DNA of 10,933 nt. Source: Bacteroidales bacterium. Lineage in GTDB: Bacteria > Bacteroidota > Bacteroidia > Bacteroidales > P3. The notes under the pieces were generated by a model. It was given only the letters and a program-made list of their open reading frames with translations. It ran no database searches and was not told the origin of the DNA. Positions 8,104 through 10,933 of this stretch are shown one piece after another. Positions within the stretch are counted from its first letter, which is position 1. Every line of letters starts with the position of its first letter. Location of the stretch: NCBI GenBank assembly GCA_021443125.1, contig JABUUQ010000003.1, positions 1-10,933 of the forward strand, read 5' to 3'. A program made the translations under genes and the position numbers.

Positions 8104-10271
8104 TTATCAGAGAAATAAAGATTAATAACTTTCGAAGTTATTATGGCAGCAATCATTTAACCATTTCTGACGGCTTAACTCTGATTATAGGCGATAATGG
8201 AGATGGAAAAACAACGCTATTTGAAGCATTGGAATGGTTGTTTGATACAACTGGAGAAAATAAGAAGGAATCTCATATTTCAGAGAAACGCAAATCTGAA
8301 TTGGAGATTGGAGAAACAGATATGGTGTCTGTTACACTGACATTTGAGCATCATGGTTTAAAAGAGATCGAAAAGAGTTTTCAGTTTGAGAAACTGTCAG
8401 AAGGCCATGTGAGAACAACAGATTTCAAGTTTGTCGGTTATTATAACGAAGGAGCAGAGCGTCGTTCAATACCTGGTGATCGACTGCTGAACTCATGTTT
8501 TGAACCTGTCATTCGTAAATACTGCTTGTTCAAGGGTGAAAATGAACTTAATGTATTTGATAATGATACTGCGCTGAAGACTCTCGTTGATACTTTTTCC
8601 GGCATCAAGCAATTTGATGAATTGGTAGAAATGACGGCAAATTTTGAGCACAAATCAGGTAATGCCGCTAATCGCGAATTGCAAAATGACAAAAAAGTTT
8701 CGAATCAAGCAAAAGAGTTGAACACTCAGCTTAATGATGTCATTAATGATATTCAAGGAATTAAAGCAGAACTGAATAGTAAAAAAATCTCTATCTCAGA
8801 ATTTGCGTCAAAATTGGAGATGCTTGAGAAGAACCAGGAGACATCCGAGCGTTATCAGGCTATAAAAGAACGTATCAAGGGATTAAGAGACAAGCGAGCA
8901 AAATTGGCTGCCTGGTCTTCATGTGACTATAGCACAAATTTGTTGGATGAATATTGGATTCTAAGAGCTTTCCCTTCTATCATAAAAGAATTCTCCGCTA
9001 AAGTCTCTGCCTTAAGTAAGGAGAAAAGAAGACTTGATAAACAGGAAACCGAACGTAGGGCAAAAGAGGCTGGAGAGCGAGAGGCAATTTCAAAGATTCA
9101 AAAACTCGCAAACGATGCAGTCCCTCTTCCATGGAACTTGCCAGACGAGGCAACAATGAAGGAGATGATAGATGATGAGATTTGTAAAGTATGTGGTCGC
9201 CCTGCTCCAAAAGGTTCTGAGGCTTATGAATTTATGTGCAATAAGCTGAATGATTACCTTTCTCATATTGCAAAAGAAGCGAGCAAGAAACTTAATGACG
9301 CTGAAGCCGAGAAGCCATTGTTCCCGAACTTCTTTATCAATGAATTACATTCTCGTCAAATCAAAATAAGTGGCGAGACAGAGCAAGAGATTTCTAAAAT
9401 AGCAACCACTATTTCCGACAGGCTTGAGTTTATAACAAAACGTAAAGCAGAATTGTCAGAGGTAGAAAAACAGTTAGCTGATTTAGAAACAGAGCAGAAT
9501 GACTTACTGATGCAATCTGGCCTCAGCGCGGATTTGTTGGACAAAAGTATATCCGATTTACGAGGTTTCTTCGATGCTAAAAGTCGAGCAGAAAGTCGCG
9601 TTTCTGAATTAGAAGCGACGTTGAAATTCAAGGAGAGTGCTAAAACCGAAATCCAGACAAAGTTGTCTCAGCTGGAACCAACAAGTTCCATGACTCAGGT
9701 TTATCAGCGAGTTCACACTGCATTTGAGAAGATCACAAAAGCATTCTCAAATGCTAAAGAGCAGAATATAAACAATTTCATTCAAATGCTTGAAACAGAG
9801 TCAAACAAGTATTTGCAGAAATTAAACAAGAATGATTTTTATGGGATTATCCGTATCAGAAAGACTATAGGAAATTCTGCACGAATCGAGTTATATAGTG
9901 AAAACAATACTCATATAGAGAATCCTAATGGGGCATTGAAAACAACTATGTATATGTCTGTTTTATTCGCTATCTCACAAATAACAACCTTGAAACGCGA
10001 GCAGGATTATCCACTGATTTTTGATGCACCGACCTCTTCGTTTGGCGGTTTCAAAGAAGATACTTTCTATAATGTTATTGATACTATTGACAAACAATGT
10101 ATAATTGTTACAAAGGATTTGCTCAATACAGACAAGAATACTGGAGAAAAATCTCTTGATTTCGATACTATTAACAAACTCTCATGTTCGGTTTATCGTA
10201 TCGAAAAGATTGAACCGTTCAATGATAAGGATTTGTCAACTATTCAAACAATAATCAAACCCGTAAAATAG
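8100..10271 (+). CDS. Rad50/DndD-like SMC ATPase with zinc-hook motif
   Basis: A 723-residue SMC-type protein. The N-terminus MIIREIKINNFRSYYG and Walker A GDNGDGKT (31-38) are typical of the RecF/Rad50/SbcC group. Two long charged coiled-coil arms (about 190-330 and 385-560) flank a central CKVCGRP, whose Cys362 and Cys365 match the CxxC zinc hook through which Rad50-type proteins pair. The C-terminal ATPase half carries a signature-like NGALKTT (610-616) and Walker B PLIFDAPTSS with Asp642. The residue after that Asp is Ala where Rad50 and SMC proteins have the catalytic Glu, so hydrolysis may be slow. DndD of the Dnd pathway has a similar plan, but there it belongs to modification; here, after the nuclease-helicase, it more likely serves restriction. 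Its start overlaps the stop of the 77-residue gene, and the next gene follows after six bases. The fold is sure; its role is inferred. Confidence 0.87.
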   Translation: MIIREIKINNFRSYYGSNHLTISDGLTLIIGDNGDGKTTLFEALEWLFDTTGENKKESHISEKRKSELEIGETDMVSVTLTFEHHGLKEIEKSFQFEKLSEGHVRTTDFKFVGYYNEGAERRSIPGDRLLNSCFEPVIRKYCLFKGENELNVFDNDTALKTLVDTFSGIKQFDELVEMTANFEHKSGNAANRELQNDKKVSNQAKELNTQLNDVINDIQGIKAELNSKKISISEFASKLEMLEKNQETSERYQAIKERIKGLRDKRAKLAAWSSCDYSTNLLDEYWILRAFPSIIKEFSAKVSALSKEKRRLDKQETERRAKEAGEREAISKIQKLANDAVPLPWNLPDEATMKEMIDDEICKVCGRPAPKGSEAYEFMCNKLNDYLSHIAKEASKKLNDAEAEKPLFPNFFINELHSRQIKISGETEQEISKIATTISDRLEFITKRKAELSEVEKQLADLETEQNDLLMQSGLSADLLDKSISDLRGFFDAKSRAESRVSELEATLKFKESAKTEIQTKLSQLEPTSSMTQVYQRVHTAFEKITKAFSNAKEQNINNFIQMLETESNKYLQKLNKNDFYGIIRIRKTIGNSARIELYSENNTHIENPNGALKTTMYMSVLFAISQITTLKREQDYPLIFDAPTSSFGGFKEDTFYNVIDTIDKQCIIVTKDLLNTDKNTGEKSLDFDTINKLSCSVYRIEKIEPFNDKDLSTIQTIIKPVK

Positions 10272-10277
10272 CATATT

Positions 10278-10853
10278 ATGGCAGTTGAAAAATTATACGA
10301 CATTTGGGCGGCAAGAAACCCCCAATGGGAGAAGAGATATGAAGACAATATCATAAAGAACTTCTGCGATTATGGTCGTGGTGCAACTTCCCTTCGTGAA
10401 GACCGAGGAAAAGTATTTGGTGGTGGTTATGAGATTTTTATCATAGCATTTTTCATTGGACTATATTTCAATGAAAAGAGGCCACTCATTGATGATAGTC
10501 AAAAGAAGAAAACATTCGGCCAGCCGATTCAATATTGGGGAAACTTGGATTCAGTAAAGGGAAGGAAAGCTTATCCTAAACTTCGTGAGTATATATTCAC
10601 TGCATTGATTGCTCGTACTGATATTGACTTCATTGCATTAGATAAGGGGGATATATCGTCACGAAAGGCCGTTGATATGCTTATGCAAACCATGGAGGAA
10701 TATGCAAATTGGGGCTTCCATTTTATGGAAGATAAACTAACTGATGATCCCAATTATTTCTTCAAAGAAACCGCCTTCCTTGAAGTCTTCTTAGCATTTG
10801 ATGCGACAGCAACTGAAAATACAGAGGATGAAGAACCAGAATCCTTAGATTAA
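10278..10853 (+). CDS. Conserved-looking hypothetical protein, last gene of the operon
   Basis: A 191-residue protein I do not recognise. It is probably cytoplasmic and mostly helical. The most distinctive part is GKVFGGGYEIFIIAFFIGLYF (about 44-64), a hydrophobic helix too short and too bracketed by charge to be a convincing membrane span; it is more likely buried. Basic and aromatic residues follow (NEKRPL, QKKKTFGQPIQYW), then KAYPKLREYIFTALIARTDID. The last 15 residues form an acidic tail (TEDEEPESLD). It starts six bases after the SMC gene stop, behind the same CATATT spacer seen before 7870, and a stem-loop follows its stop, so it belongs to the operon. By place and size it could be a distant DndE-like DNA-binding helper, but I see no diagnostic motif and do not claim it. 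It may also be a specific partner of the SMC ATPase. The gene is well supported; its function is unknown. Confidence 0.8.
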   Translation: MAVEKLYDIWAARNPQWEKRYEDNIIKNFCDYGRGATSLREDRGKVFGGGYEIFIIAFFIGLYFNEKRPLIDDSQKKKTFGQPIQYWGNLDSVKGRKAYPKLREYIFTALIARTDIDFIALDKGDISSRKAVDMLMQTMEEYANWGFHFMEDKLTDDPNYFFKETAFLEVFLAFDATATENTEDEEPESLD

Positions 10854-10864
10854 ATATGTCTAAA

Positions 10865-10893
10865 TCCCCAAGGTACACAAGTTATCTTGGGGA
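10865..10893 (+). terminator. Stem-loop after the last gene, probable operon terminator
   Basis: TCCCCAAGGT (10865-10874) pairs with ATCTTGGGGA (10884-10893) over ten base pairs with a single G-T pair, around a nine-base loop. It lies 12 bases after the stop codon of the last gene and is GC-rich against an AT-rich background. There is no T run after it on the plus strand (AAAACAAAAAC follows), so it is not a textbook intrinsic terminator; on the minus strand it is followed only by ATTTAG. Its place makes transcript end formation or 3' end protection the likeliest role. Confidence 0.5.
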
Positions 10894-10933
10894 AAACAAA
10901 AACTTATAGCCTAAACTTATATTGCAAAATCGA

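Noticed and set aside
8100..10271. Dnd (DndBCDE) system because of DndD-like and DndC-like proteins
   Set aside because: There is no DndB, the first core gene is DUF4007 (SspB) and the second is a large SspC-type ATPase, and no clear DndE is seen. The Ssp assignment explains more genes.
10321..10500. Membrane segment in the 191-residue protein
   Set aside because: The hydrophobic stretch is only about 14 residues and is closely flanked by charged residues on both sides; a buried helix is more likely.

Overview
The window holds one complete, tightly packed, plus-strand operon of eight genes (212-10853). It fits a DNA phosphorothioate (PT) modification and defence island of the single-stranded Ssp type. 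Its first half is the modification core: a small Cro/C1-type regulator, then sspB (DUF4007 nickase), sspC (large P-loop ATPase) and sspD (PP-loop ATP pyrophosphatase/PAPS-reductase-like sulfurtransferase). The second half is an effector-like module: a phospholipase D nuclease fused to a DEAH-box superfamily 2 helicase, a 77-residue protein, a Rad50/DndD-like SMC ATPase with a central zinc-hook motif, and a 191-residue protein I do not recognise. An sspBCD core followed by a downstream module matches the published sspBCD-sspFGH cassette type. I cannot assign the letters F, G and H with certainty, because four genes follow sspD here.

The organism is probably a member of the Bacteroidota. The DNA is AT-rich, no gene start has a clear Shine-Dalgarno sequence, the starts follow AT-rich stretches, and the region before the first gene has a TAnnTTTG element (174-181) of the kind used by the Bacteroidota primary sigma factor. 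This is inference from sequence style, not from a species marker.

Layout: positions 1-54 hold the tail of a neighbouring locus ending in a strong intrinsic terminator. Positions 55-211 are a short promoter region. Positions 212-10853 are the operon, in which every gene overlaps or lies within 6 bases of the next. Positions 10854-10933 hold a perfect CCCCAAG/CTTGGGG stem-loop that probably ends the transcript. No gap exceeds 300 bases.

How the genes may work together: SspB would nick DNA at a target motif. SspD would adenylate the backbone and deliver sulfur taken from cysteine by a desulfurase. SspC would power or organise the step. The desulfurase (SspA) is not in the window, so a housekeeping IscS/SufS-type enzyme or a gene outside must supply sulfur. 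The downstream helicase-nuclease and SMC ATPase would then attack DNA that lacks the mark, as reported for SspFGH. No sspE (DUF262/DUF1524 effector) is present. The two small genes, at 7870 and 10278, are the parts least explained by known biology.
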